From an uncultured Acetatifactor sp. (GTDB taxonomy: Bacteria > Bacillota > Clostridia > Lachnospirales > Lachnospiraceae): 37,636 nt of DNA. Of this stretch, positions 16,509-23,484 are shown in pieces. The position numbers and the translations under genes are program-made. The stretch spans positions 1 to 37,636 of the forward strand of contig CAJUJN010000040.1 of the NCBI GenBank assembly GCA_910586775.1. Reading direction: 5' to 3'. Each line of letters opens with the position of its first letter. The stretch's first letter is position 1. The notes under the pieces are model-generated. The model ran no database searches, was not told the DNA's origin, and saw only the letters and a list, made by a program, of their open reading frames with translations.

Positions 16509-16655
16509 ATGGATATAATAAATGAAAAACATGCAGGAGTTGCTGCATCTTTTGGTATTATGGCACCTTCGGCACCGGTTAAAACAAAGCATCCGGAAGA
16601 GTGTAATAAAATAACAGTCTTTTGGCGACAGGAAACGAGGCAGAAGTATGAATGA
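16509..16655 (+). CDS. Small overlapping ORF, 48 residues
   Basis: ATG at 16509 has GGAAAG about 8 bp upstream and opens 48 codons ending TAT GAA TGA. The stop overlaps the ATG of the next gene (16648) by eight bases, an arrangement used for translational coupling. The peptide (MDIINEKHAGVAASFG..., one Cys, mixed composition) matches nothing I know. The overlap is the main argument that it is real; it could be a chance frame. Confidence 0.35.
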   Translation: MDIINEKHAGVAASFGIMAPSAPVKTKHPEECNKITVFWRQETRQKYE

Positions 16656-16902
16656 AGTGAATATGATGGTTTCATGTGTAGTAGTAAAGGATAACAGGAA
16701 AATCGTAAGGGTATCTTTCCTGCGCGGAAAGGACTATGCAGACGGCGTCCTTCCCGACGGTGTAATAGAAAAATCCGGCGGCTTCACGGCAGCAGAAGTG
16801 CAGAAGCTGGAAAACTATATGCGGGCCAACCGCCAGGATATTCTGAAGCAGGCGAAGGAAATCAATCCTCTGAGAAACTGGTTGGGAGAATGGAAAAGCT
16901 GA
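16648..16902 (+). CDS. Small conserved-looking protein, 84 residues, unknown
   Basis: An 84-residue soluble protein with balanced composition. The first half is likely beta-rich (MMVSCVVVKDNRKIVRVSFL) and the second helical (TAAEVQKLENYMRANRQDILKQ), ending LRNWLGEWKS. An in-frame ATG at 16663 with a Val-rich start is an alternative. The ATG at 16648 overlaps the stop of the small upstream ORF, suggesting a two-gene unit. I do not recognise the family. GC content has returned to the neighbourhood average, unlike the AT-rich gene at 15293. Confidence 0.6.
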   Translation: MNEVNMMVSCVVVKDNRKIVRVSFLRGKDYADGVLPDGVIEKSGGFTAAEVQKLENYMRANRQDILKQAKEINPLRNWLGEWKS

Positions 16903-16940
16903 TTTTTTTGCGTGCCGTATAAATTCCGATAGAAAAGGAC

Positions 16941-16969
16941 TTGACTTTCATGCTTTAAACCACTAAAAT
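16941..16969 (+). promoter_or_regulatory. Sigma-A promoter for the aldolase-like gene
   Basis: TTGACT at 16941 and TAAAAT at 16964 are 17 bp apart, leaving a leader of about 45 nt to the ATG at 17024. Confidence 0.65.
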
Positions 16970-17023
16970 CATATACAGGTTCTTTTATAGAAAAACAGAA
17001 ATGATAACGAGGAGAGAAATACC

Positions 17024-17995
17024 ATGAAAGAGATATCAAATTTAATAGCCTACCGCCCGGATGTCAAGGTTGTAGATGCCACTTTGCGAGACGGGGGGCT
17101 GGTAAATGAATTTTATTTTACGGATGAATTTGTAAAGGCGCTGTATCTGGCGAATCTGCGTGCAGGCGTGGATTATATGGAGTTTGGCTACAAGGCGTCA
17201 AAAGAGATGTTTGACGAGAGTAAGTTCGGAAAGTGGAAATTCTGCAAGGACGAGCACATCAGAGAAATCGTGGGGGAAAATGCTACAGACTTAAAGATAG
17301 CAGTCATGGCGGATGTGGGAAGGTGTGATAAGAAGGACATTCTTGACAGAGCCGACAGCCCCATTGACCTGATTCGCGTGGCTACTTATGTGAATACCAT
17401 TCCCGGTGCCGTAGACATGATAGAGGATGCCGCAAAGAAGGGGTATGAGGTCAGCTGCAATATTATGGCGATTTCCCATGTGCGGGAGGGTGAATTGAAG
17501 GCCGCGCTTGATATCCTGGCCCAGACGCCCACGGATGTGCTCTACATTGTGGACAGCTACGGTGCCATGTACCCGGAGGAGATTGCCCGTTTTGTGGACA
17601 TGTACATGGAAGTGGCGGCAAAGTATGGCAAGAAGGTTGGAATCCATGCCCATAATAACCAGCAGCTTGCCTTTGCCAATACCATCGAAGCCGTGGGAGA
17701 CGGGGCGGACTGGCTGGATGCCACCTATGCCTCCATGGGACGCGGGGCGGGCAACTGTGCCATGGAGCTGCTTTTGGGCTTTCTGCGCAATCCCAAGTAC
17801 AATGTGTACCCGGCAATTCAGTTTGTGGATACCCATATGAATAAACTGAAGGCGGAAGGTATTGTGTGGGGGTATGACCTGCAGTATCTTATGACCGGCC
17901 TGCTGAACCAGCATCCCAGGGCAGCAATTCAGTTCACTAAGGAAAAACGGACCGATTATACGGAATTTTACAGAGAGATGGTGGCTCAGGACTAA
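17024..17995 (+). CDS. DRE-TIM metallolyase / aldolase-like protein
   Basis: A 323-residue HMGL-like TIM barrel. The DRE-type motif is DATLRDGG (about 18-25), where Arg22 and Asp23 match catalytic Arg and metal-binding Asp. The metal-binding HxH motif is in IHAHNNQQLAF, and the Cys loop SMGRGAGNCAMELLLG matches the conserved GxGxxxGN segment. Relatives include 4-hydroxy-2-oxovalerate aldolase, HMG-CoA lyase and the isopropylmalate synthase barrel. There is no C-terminal regulatory domain and no neighbouring acetaldehyde dehydrogenase, so the substrate cannot be named. GAGGAGAGAAATACC precedes the ATG. Confidence 0.85.
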   Translation: MKEISNLIAYRPDVKVVDATLRDGGLVNEFYFTDEFVKALYLANLRAGVDYMEFGYKASKEMFDESKFGKWKFCKDEHIREIVGENATDLKIAVMADVGRCDKKDILDRADSPIDLIRVATYVNTIPGAVDMIEDAAKKGYEVSCNIMAISHVREGELKAALDILAQTPTDVLYIVDSYGAMYPEEIARFVDMYMEVAAKYGKKVGIHAHNNQQLAFANTIEAVGDGADWLDATYASMGRGAGNCAMELLLGFLRNPKYNVYPAIQFVDTHMNKLKAEGIVWGYDLQYLMTGLLNQHPRAAIQFTKEKRTDYTEFYREMVAQD

Positions 17996-18035
17996 GGAAG
18001 TTGTATCAGTTATTTTTCGACAATTCCTGGGGAGT

Positions 18036-18064
18036 TTGACAAAACGCTTCATTGATGTTATAGT
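18036..18064 (+). promoter_or_regulatory. Consensus sigma-A promoter with no ordinary gene behind it
   Basis: TTGACA at 18036 and TATAGT at 18059 are exactly 17 bp apart. Start would be near 18071. The nearest full-length gene begins 470 bp downstream. Confidence 0.75.
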
Positions 18065-18070
18065 AAAAAC

Positions 18071-18177
18071 AACTGGTAATTTTTGTTGTAGATTGGAGGA
18101 CCCCATGTAATGAGTTTCTGACAAGAGAAAGGTGAAAAGCATGCAGACACTGGAAAGAAACAGTGGCTAGTGTTTTT
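18071..18177 (+). ncRNA. Candidate short leader RNA with mini-ORFs
   Basis: From the promoter at 18036 an RNA of about 107 nt would end at a weak hairpin (ACACT 18147-18151 with AGTGT 18169-18173, then T5). It carries GGAGG at 18095 five bases before ATG-TAA (18105), an overlapping ATG AGT TTC TGA (18110), and AAAGGTG before a nine-codon frame (18141-18170, MQTLERNSG). Start-stop ORFs can stall ribosomes. Either a leader or a free small RNA; evidence is only structural. Confidence 0.35.
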
Positions 18178-18220
18178 ATACCCATTTTGTTGGAAGCTTA
18201 CGGAAGCAGCATGGGGCATT

Positions 18221-18360
18221 TTATACTTGTGAGCGCATTTATTCTTGACAATAGAAGCACCGTTTTTATTGTATGTTGCTATATGTCCTGACTTTGCAGA
18301 AGCGCCCGCTCGTTATACATTAAAGTTGATAAATGTTTTGAGCGCGAGTATATAAATAAG
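18221..18360 (+). repeat. Dispersed repeat, copy A
   Basis: It begins TTATACTTGTGAGCGCATT, has a degenerate inverted counterpart GAAGCGCCCGCTCGTTATA at about 18299-18317, and ends in a promoter-like block (18326-18354). The same first 19 bases, a related GAAGCGC block and a related promoter block occur in the same order at 29986-30180, with unrelated interiors. No ORF is inside. Confidence 0.65.
18326..18354 (+). promoter_or_regulatory. Promoter at the right end of repeat copy A
   Basis: TTGATA at 18326 and TATATA at 18349 are 17 bp apart. It reads toward the RNA ligase, with a start near 18361 and the terminator at 18418-18450 in its path. Confidence 0.6.
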
Positions 18361-18417
18361 AAAATGATAAGCATTCTCTATCAGACTCAGGGCGACGGAG
18401 ATGTTTATTTTCGATGC

Positions 18418-18450
18418 ATGCTGTGAAAGGAATCCTTCCACAGCATTTTT
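18418..18450 (+). terminator. Intrinsic terminator inside the RNA ligase leader
   Basis: ATGCTGTG (18418-18425) pairs perfectly with CACAGCAT (18439-18446). An inner AAGG/CCTT helix follows an A-C mismatch, and T5 follows. It lies between the promoter at 18326 and the ligase, so it must be read through or bypassed for expression: an attenuator candidate. Confidence 0.75.
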
Positions 18451-18510
18451 GTCGTGTGGGAATTTGTAGTGCAGGAATTTGTCGCGTGGGAATTTGTCGC
18501 GTGGAAATCT
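18451..18510 (+). repeat. 15-bp tandem repeat, four copies
   Basis: Units start at 18451, 18466, 18481 and 18496. The third is GTCGCGTGGGAATTT; the others differ by one to four bases. The array starts at the last base of the terminator T run and ends 20 bp before the ligase GGAGG site. Unit length is a multiple of three, so frames are kept. Confidence 0.88.
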
Positions 18511-18541
18511 GAAACAATGCATGGAGATTGGAGGAAATAGT

Positions 18542-19336
18542 ATGAAACAGATTTATAAATATCCCCGGACCCGTCATATAGAGGGGTCAAGGAAGCAGTC
18601 GGGAGATGAGGATTTAAAGAGTGTTGCATTTGACGAGGTGAGAGGCAAATACCTGGTTCTGGAGGAAAAGGTGGATGGCGCCAACTGCGGGATCAGCTTT
18701 GGCACCGACGGGAAAATGTATTTGCAGAGCAGAGGGCATTTCCTGAATGGCGGATACGGTGAACGGCAGTTTGACCTGTTTAAAATGTGGGCAGGCTGCT
18801 TTGAGGAGAGTCTGCGTCAGCTGTTGGGAAGCCGTTATATTATGTACGGGGAATGGCTGTATGCAAAGCATACGGTATTTTATGACAGACTGCCGCATTA
18901 TTTTATGGAATTTGATATTTATGACCGGGAGAAGGGGAGGTTTTTTTCTACCAGGAAACGGAGAGAGTTCCTGGTAGATGCTTCCTTTATCCGCTCTGTT
19001 CGTATACTGGATGCGGGACATTATGAGAGTTATGAAGAAATTGCAGAGTGGATTGGTCCCAGTTTTTTTATCTCAGAAGAGCGGGAACGGAATTTTGCAG
19101 AGCAATGCCGCAGGGGCGGCGTGGAACCGGAAACTGCCAGGCACCAGACCGACCTGACGGGAATTATGGAAGGCATCTATATCAAGGTGGAAGAAGGCGA
19201 CTATGTGACGGACCGTCTGAAATATGTAAGGGCCTCTTTTCTGAATACAATTCTTGACTCGGAAAGCCACTGGATGAACCGGCCCATTGTGGCAAACCGA
19301 CTGGCAGAAGGCGTGGATTTATTTTCAACCGACTAA
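18542..19336 (+). CDS. RNA ligase, Rnl2-like nucleotidyltransferase
   Basis: A 264-residue ATP-dependent RNA ligase of the covalent nucleotidyltransferase superfamily. Motif I is EEKVDGANCG with the AMP-accepting Lys43. Motif III-like MYGEWLYAKHTVFYD, motif IV MEGIYIKVE and motif V LKYVR follow in the right order. It should seal 5'-phosphate and 3'-OH RNA ends. It lacks the large extra domains of DNA ligases. The ATG at 18542 is chosen for GGAGG seven bases upstream; a TTG at 18479 inside the tandem repeats is a poorer start. The HD-kinase gene follows after 74 bp, which would supply healed ends. Probable role: repair of tRNA or other RNA cut by nucleases. The exact in vivo substrate is unknown. 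Confidence 0.87.
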   Translation: MKQIYKYPRTRHIEGSRKQSGDEDLKSVAFDEVRGKYLVLEEKVDGANCGISFGTDGKMYLQSRGHFLNGGYGERQFDLFKMWAGCFEESLRQLLGSRYIMYGEWLYAKHTVFYDRLPHYFMEFDIYDREKGRFFSTRKRREFLVDASFIRSVRILDAGHYESYEEIAEWIGPSFFISEERERNFAEQCRRGGVEPETARHQTDLTGIMEGIYIKVEEGDYVTDRLKYVRASFLNTILDSESHWMNRPIVANRLAEGVDLFSTD

Positions 19337-19410
19337 ATCTTATAATTGGAAATGCACTGCCGTATCGGTACCGGAAGAGGGAATGAGCGGAACTGGAATA
19401 GGAGAAAGCT

Positions 19411-20565
19411 ATGGAGAAGAAAAAGGAAAATATACAAAAGGAATACCTTACGCTGGCCGAACTTGCGGAAAGGTATCCCGAACTGTCGGAACTGAAAAAC
19501 ATCCGGCAAAATCCGGACTATCACGCCGAGGGCGATGTGTACCGGCACACGGAGATGGTATGTGAAGAGTTGATTATGCTTCCGGAATGGAAGAAACTGA
19601 CCTGTGAAGAACAACGTCTGCTGTTCCTTGCCGCGGCATTCCATGATATCGGAAAGGCGGTCTGCACAAGGCAGGAGGATGGAATATGGGTTTCTCCGGG
19701 ACATACGAAGGCAGGAGAAAAAATATTCCGCGGTATGGCATACAGGGATAGCGAAAGATTTGCTCTGACCATTGGGGAGCGGGAGACTGTTGCGAAGCTG
19801 ATCCGGTATCACGGTCTGCCGGTATGGTTCTGGACAAGGAAGAGGCCGGAAGCCGCTGTTTTAATGGCGGCGGAAAGCGTTCCAATGCATCTGCTCTATC
19901 TGCTGTCAAAGGCAGATACGATGGGACGTGCAGGCACCTGTGAGGGAAATCTGAAAGAAAACGTGGAGTTGTTTGCGGATTGTGCGAAGGAACTGGGAAT
20001 TTGGGGACAGCCATATCAATTTGCCGGTCCATACACGAAATATCAGTATTTTCACAAGGAAGACCTGTGGCAGGGGGCGGAGTTATATGACGATACGGAA
20101 TTTGACGTGATTTTGCTGTCAGGACTTCCGTTGGCCGGGAAAGACAGCTGGATTGGGGAGCATGGGAAAGGTTTGCCGGTGATTTCCCTGGATGATATTC
20201 GGGAAGAAAAAGGGATAGCGCCGGAGGAAGGCTCCGGAAGGATAGTCAGCGAAGCCGTGGAACGGGCAAGAATTTTGCTGCGGAGAAAGGAGCCGTTTAT
20301 CTGGAATGCCACTAATATCATTCAGGAAACCAGACAGAAGCTGGTTCGTCTTTTTGCGGGATATGGGGCAAGGGTGCATATTTTATATCTGGAGGTGCCC
20401 TATCGGGAACTGATTGCCAGGAATCAGACAAGAGCGCGCTATATTCCGGAGGCCGTGCTGGAGAAGATGATACGAAAACTGGAGCCGCCGGAGCCCTGGG
20501 AGGCATATGAGGTGAAATGGCTTTCCGGCAATGAGGGTATAAAAGATACAACAAAAATGAAATAA
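19411..20565 (+). CDS. HD phosphoesterase - polynucleotide kinase fusion (HD-Pnk)
   Basis: A 384-residue two-domain protein. Residues about 30-200 form an HD hydrolase: His46, the HD pair His78-Asp79 in FHDIGK, His98, His134 and Asp169 in KADTMGRA. Residues about 230-370 form a P-loop kinase: Walker A GLPLAGKDSW (Lys244), a probable general-base Asp in ISLDDIR (261/262), and NATN near 299-302. The same order, HD 2',3'-phosphoesterase then 5'-OH kinase, is known from Runella slithyformis HD-Pnk, which heals broken RNA or DNA ends. Together with the ligase just upstream it would make a full heal-and-seal pathway. An alternative is an HD nucleotidase fused to an unrelated small-molecule kinase. 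Translation starts at ATG 19411 after GGAGAAAG. Confidence 0.84.
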   Translation: MEKKKENIQKEYLTLAELAERYPELSELKNIRQNPDYHAEGDVYRHTEMVCEELIMLPEWKKLTCEEQRLLFLAAAFHDIGKAVCTRQEDGIWVSPGHTKAGEKIFRGMAYRDSERFALTIGERETVAKLIRYHGLPVWFWTRKRPEAAVLMAAESVPMHLLYLLSKADTMGRAGTCEGNLKENVELFADCAKELGIWGQPYQFAGPYTKYQYFHKEDLWQGAELYDDTEFDVILLSGLPLAGKDSWIGEHGKGLPVISLDDIREEKGIAPEEGSGRIVSEAVERARILLRRKEPFIWNATNIIQETRQKLVRLFAGYGARVHILYLEVPYRELIARNQTRARYIPEAVLEKMIRKLEPPEPWEAYEVKWLSGNEGIKDTTKMK

Positions 20566-20579
20566 AAACAGAGAAATGA

Positions 20580-20608
20580 TTGTTCCAAAGCTGAAAAAAA
20601 TATATAAT
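20580..20608 (+). promoter_or_regulatory. Promoter for the ArsR-type regulator
   Basis: TTGTTC at 20580 and a perfect TATAAT at 20603 are 17 bp apart. The leader to the ATG at 20735 is about 120 nt. No clear metal operator (12-2-12 type) is evident. Confidence 0.6.
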
Positions 20609-20734
20609 ATAAAGAAGAAACACAAAAAGTGAAGACAGCAGCAGGCTTTTTCATACGATTCATGCAGACGCTATGAGAAAAATCGCAGTTGAACGGACCT
20701 CCAAAATGAGCAGAGTAAGGAGAAAAAGAGCAAT

Positions 20735-21079
20735 ATGGAAGAAAACGCATATATCCATGTAGACCAGGAAACACTAAAACGCATAGACGAAAAGATGCCC
20801 CCGGAGGAGGAACTGTTGGACCTGGCGGAATTTTTTAAGGTATTTGGGGACGGGACACGCCTGAAGATTCTGTATGTGCTGCTGAGCAGCGAGATGTGCG
20901 TGTATGACATAGCGGCGGTGCTGGGGATGTCCCAGTCGGCGATTTCTCACCAGCTGCGTGTATTGAAGCAGATGGACCTGGTGAAAAACCGCCGGGACGG
21001 CAAGACAATATTCTATTCCCTTGCGGATTCTCATATTGTGACGATTCTCAGTCAGGGTCTCGATCATATCGAGGAGTGA
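20735..21079 (+). CDS. ArsR/SmtB-family transcriptional regulator, probable zinc-type sensor
   Basis: A 114-residue winged helix protein. The recognition helix region is MSQSAISHQLRVLKQMDLVKNRRDGK, a canonical ArsR pattern. The last helix has Asp, His, His and Glu at spacing D-x-H-x10-H-x2-E in DSHIVTILSQGLDHIEE, matching the alpha-5 metal site of SmtB/CzrA with Glu for the last His. The alpha-3 site of CadC/ArsR reads SEMCVYD, with a single Cys, so the thiol site is probably absent. Zinc-type sensing is inferred. It is preceded by AAGGAG and followed by a terminator, with no efflux pump beside it, so its targets lie elsewhere or it acts on itself. Confidence 0.88.
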   Translation: MEENAYIHVDQETLKRIDEKMPPEEELLDLAEFFKVFGDGTRLKILYVLLSSEMCVYDIAAVLGMSQSAISHQLRVLKQMDLVKNRRDGKTIFYSLADSHIVTILSQGLDHIEE

Positions 21080-21089
21080 TGCAATAAAC

Positions 21090-21131
21090 GGTACCGGTAG
21101 GGCCTGTGGCCAGACCGGTACACATATTTTT
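21090..21131 (+). terminator. Intrinsic terminator after the ArsR-type gene
   Basis: GTACCGGT (21091-21098) pairs with ACCGGTAC (21114-21121), with an inner GGCC/GGCC helix, followed by ATATTTTT. Confidence 0.8.
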
Positions 21132-21187
21132 AGATTAAAAGGTTACTGAAAGCAGGACATCTCCGGAAATATCCGCTGCAGGCTGAT

Positions 21188-22201
21188 TTACCGGGCCGCT
21201 TCTTCGGCAGCGCTGAACAATTCATAATAATCGCTCCCCAGCTGGGAATGGTACATTGCGACGTCATTGCCGAATTCCTGAAAATAGACATACTGGGAAG
21301 TCATGTTGATGTGGGTGTAATTTCCCTCTGCGATGACTTTCACGCTGCTTCCGTCCATGCGCATGCATTTCAGCTGCGGAAGGTCTCCGCTTTTCTGGTA
21401 GTAGATGAAGCCGCCGCCTAAATTGAAGCAGTCAACTCTGTCTTCTGTCAGCACTTCAATCACATTCTGTGACCTGGAATAACGGCAGAGCCGGTAATTG
21501 TTCGCCACATCCAGATAATACACATAATCTCCGTCAAGTATGGGATACCATATATTTCCCTTCCACACTTCGTACGGCACATCCGTGGCGGAATCCAGGG
21601 CATAGAGATAATGGTCGCCCTGGGTGCCGTTATAGTAGATGACTCCGTTGTCTGCGCAGGCCGGGTTAATGACATAATCCGCCAACTCTACCCGGTCCGA
21701 ACCGTCGATTTTCATTTTGTAGAAAGACGGCCCGGCATTTCCTGAGGTCAGCAGGTACAGATAATTGTCCACAAGCTGCCCGGTTACGATGACATCATTG
21801 GTCAGGGCTTCCGAGTTGCTGCCGTCCAGCTTGCTGCGAAGGAAGGATTTCATTCCGAACGCATGTCCGAAGCCGGTGCTGACGGTGGAGGCGCCGGTGT
21901 GGAAATAATAGAGATATTTGCCGCCGGCCAGTATATTGCGCACTTCCAGGGCATTGAGCCGCTTCAGGTCGTTTTCACCGGGAGTCATGGAGAACAGCCC
22001 GCCGCCGTTGAATGTGTTGTAAAAATAGACCATGCCGTCATGCTCGCAGAACAGCCCGTCGTTGTTCAGGTTGCCGGCAGTGTTGCCCACCGTGCCGGCG
22101 GGGTTCATGGAGATGCGCTGGGTAAACGTCACAAGGATTATCACAATAATCAGAAGAAGAGCAATGATTACGGTTAATGTGGTTTTGACTGTTTTTTTCA
22201 T
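21188..22201 (-). CDS. DUF5050-type membrane-anchored beta-propeller protein
   Basis: A 337-residue protein. An N-terminal TM anchor or uncleaved signal spans about residues 8-27; the rest lies outside. The outside part has repeated units such as GMVYFYN, KYLYYFH, NYLYLLT, GVIYYNG, DYVYYLD, GFIYYQK and QYVYFQE, about 40-45 residues apart, which fits a six- or seven-bladed propeller of the DUF5050 family. DGS turns recur after the blades. No catalytic motif is visible; a binding or surface role is likely but unproven. The start at 22201 has AGGACAGG about 9 bp upstream. It is divergent from pheA and convergent with the ArsR-type gene. Confidence 0.85.
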   Translation of the reverse strand: MKKTVKTTLTVIIALLLIIVIILVTFTQRISMNPAGTVGNTAGNLNNDGLFCEHDGMVYFYNTFNGGGLFSMTPGENDLKRLNALEVRNILAGGKYLYYFHTGASTVSTGFGHAFGMKSFLRSKLDGSNSEALTNDVIVTGQLVDNYLYLLTSGNAGPSFYKMKIDGSDRVELADYVINPACADNGVIYYNGTQGDHYLYALDSATDVPYEVWKGNIWYPILDGDYVYYLDVANNYRLCRYSRSQNVIEVLTEDRVDCFNLGGGFIYYQKSGDLPQLKCMRMDGSSVKVIAEGNYTHINMTSQYVYFQEFGNDVAMYHSQLGSDYYELFSAAEEAAR

Positions 22202-22250
22202 ACAATACCTGTCCTATCAATATTTTTTCGGGTTTATAATTCATATTTAC

Positions 22251-22279
22251 ATTTTACACCCCTTTTTACTTGCTATCAA
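22251..22279 (-). promoter_or_regulatory. Promoter of the DUF5050 gene
   Basis: On the minus strand TTGATA (22279-22274) and TAAAAT (22256-22251) are 17 bp apart. It lies back to back with the pheA promoter, 9 bp away. Confidence 0.6.
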
Positions 22280-22287
22280 GATTGTTT

Positions 22288-22296
22288 TGGTATAAT
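22288..22296 (+). promoter_or_regulatory. Extended -10 promoter of pheA
   Basis: TGGTATAAT at 22288-22296 is an extended -10 element. A TTGCTA is only 15 bp upstream, so the extended element probably compensates for poor -35 spacing. The leader is about 40 nt. Confidence 0.55.
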
Positions 22297-22341
22297 ATAG
22301 AAAAAAAGATATGGGATAGAAGAAAAAAGGAGCCTTTGCAT

Positions 22342-23466
22342 ATGGATTTACTGGAGTTGAGGGAACAAATTGATGTCATTGACAGACAAATCGTGGAATT
22401 GTACGAGCAGCGTATGGATATCAGCAGGCAGGTGGCCGAGTACAAGATTTCCACGGGGAAGAAGGTTCTGGATAAGCAGCGGGAGGCTGAGAAGCTGGCG
22501 AAAGTCAGGGCATTGGCTCATAATGAATTTAACAGCTGCGGTGTAGGGGAGCTTTTCGAGCAGATTATAGCCATGAGCCGCAAGCTTCAGTATCAGCTTC
22601 TGACAGAGAAGGGCAGCCAGGGCAGGCTGCCGTTTATAGGGGTGGACGAGCTGGAGACGGACAAAGCCAGAGTCGTGTTCCAGGGAGCGGAGGGAGCCTA
22701 TTCCCAGGCTGCCATGATGCAGTATTTCGGAAATATGGTCAACAGCTTTCATGTGGATTCTTTTCGTGACGCCATGAATGCCATAGAGGAGGGCAGCGCG
22801 GATTTTGCGGTGCTTCCCATCGAGAATTCCACTGCCGGCATTGTGAATGAAATCTATGACCTGTTGCAGGAATATGAGAATTATATAGTGGGAGAGCAGA
22901 TTATAAAGATTGAACATTGTCTTCTGGGCGTACCCGGGGGGAGTCTGGCGGAAGTGAGGACGGTGTATTCCCACCCGCAGTCCCTGATGCAGAGCGCCAA
23001 GTATCTGGAACAGCATGACTGGAAGCAGATCAGCATGCAGAACAATGCCTTTGCCGCCAGAAAGGTAGCGGAGGACGGGGACAGGAGCCAGGCGGCGATT
23101 GCGGGAGAGCATGCGGCGCGGGTTTACGGTTTGCAGGTGCTTCAGAGACAGGTCAACCATTCCGGTACCAATTCCACCAGGTTCATCATAGTCACCAACC
23201 AGAAAATATTCAGAAAAGATGCGAAGAAAGTCAGCATCTGCTTTGAGGTGCCCCACGAGAGCGGCTCCCTGTACCACATGCTGTCACATTTTATCTACAA
23301 TCATCTGAATATGACGAAGATAGAGAGCCGTCCCATTGAGGACAGGAACTGGGAATACCGCTTTTTCATTGATTTCGAGGGCAACCTGGCGGACAGTGCC
23401 GTGAAAAATGCCCTGCGCGGGCTGCGGGAAGAGGCGCGGAACATGAAGATTCTGGGGAATTATTGA
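22342..23466 (+). CDS. pheA: Bifunctional chorismate mutase / prephenate dehydratase
   Basis: A 374-residue P-protein for phenylalanine synthesis. Residues 1-90 are an AroQ chorismate mutase helix bundle (LLELREQIDVIDRQIVELYEQR, with the catalytic Arg/Lys pattern). Residues about 110-290 are prephenate dehydratase: VVFQGAEGAYSQAA, then LPIENSTAGIV, then SGTNSTRFIIV with the catalytic Thr region. Residues about 295-374 are an ACT domain with KIESRPI, the ESRP motif that binds phenylalanine for feedback inhibition. The ATG at 22342 with AAAAGGAG about 7 bp upstream is preferred over the frame start at 22270. It heads a plus-strand series continuing to 30 kb. Confidence 0.95.
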   Translation: MDLLELREQIDVIDRQIVELYEQRMDISRQVAEYKISTGKKVLDKQREAEKLAKVRALAHNEFNSCGVGELFEQIIAMSRKLQYQLLTEKGSQGRLPFIGVDELETDKARVVFQGAEGAYSQAAMMQYFGNMVNSFHVDSFRDAMNAIEEGSADFAVLPIENSTAGIVNEIYDLLQEYENYIVGEQIIKIEHCLLGVPGGSLAEVRTVYSHPQSLMQSAKYLEQHDWKQISMQNNAFAARKVAEDGDRSQAAIAGEHAARVYGLQVLQRQVNHSGTNSTRFIIVTNQKIFRKDAKKVSICFEVPHESGSLYHMLSHFIYNHLNMTKIESRPIEDRNWEYRFFIDFEGNLADSAVKNALRGLREEARNMKILGNY

Positions 23467-23484
23467 GAGCGGTGAGGCGGGAAG

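Larger units (their letters stand above)
17996..18541 (+). promoter_or_regulatory. Complex 546-bp control region before the RNA repair cassette
   Basis: No conventional gene fits here. In order it holds: an imperfect stem at 17994-18027; a consensus promoter (18036-18064); start-stop mini-ORFs and a weak terminator-like hairpin (18095-18177); a dispersed repeat (18221-18360) ending in a second promoter; an intrinsic terminator (18418-18450); four 15-bp tandem repeats (18451-18510); and GGAGG at 18530-18534 before the ligase ATG. Confidence 0.7.
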
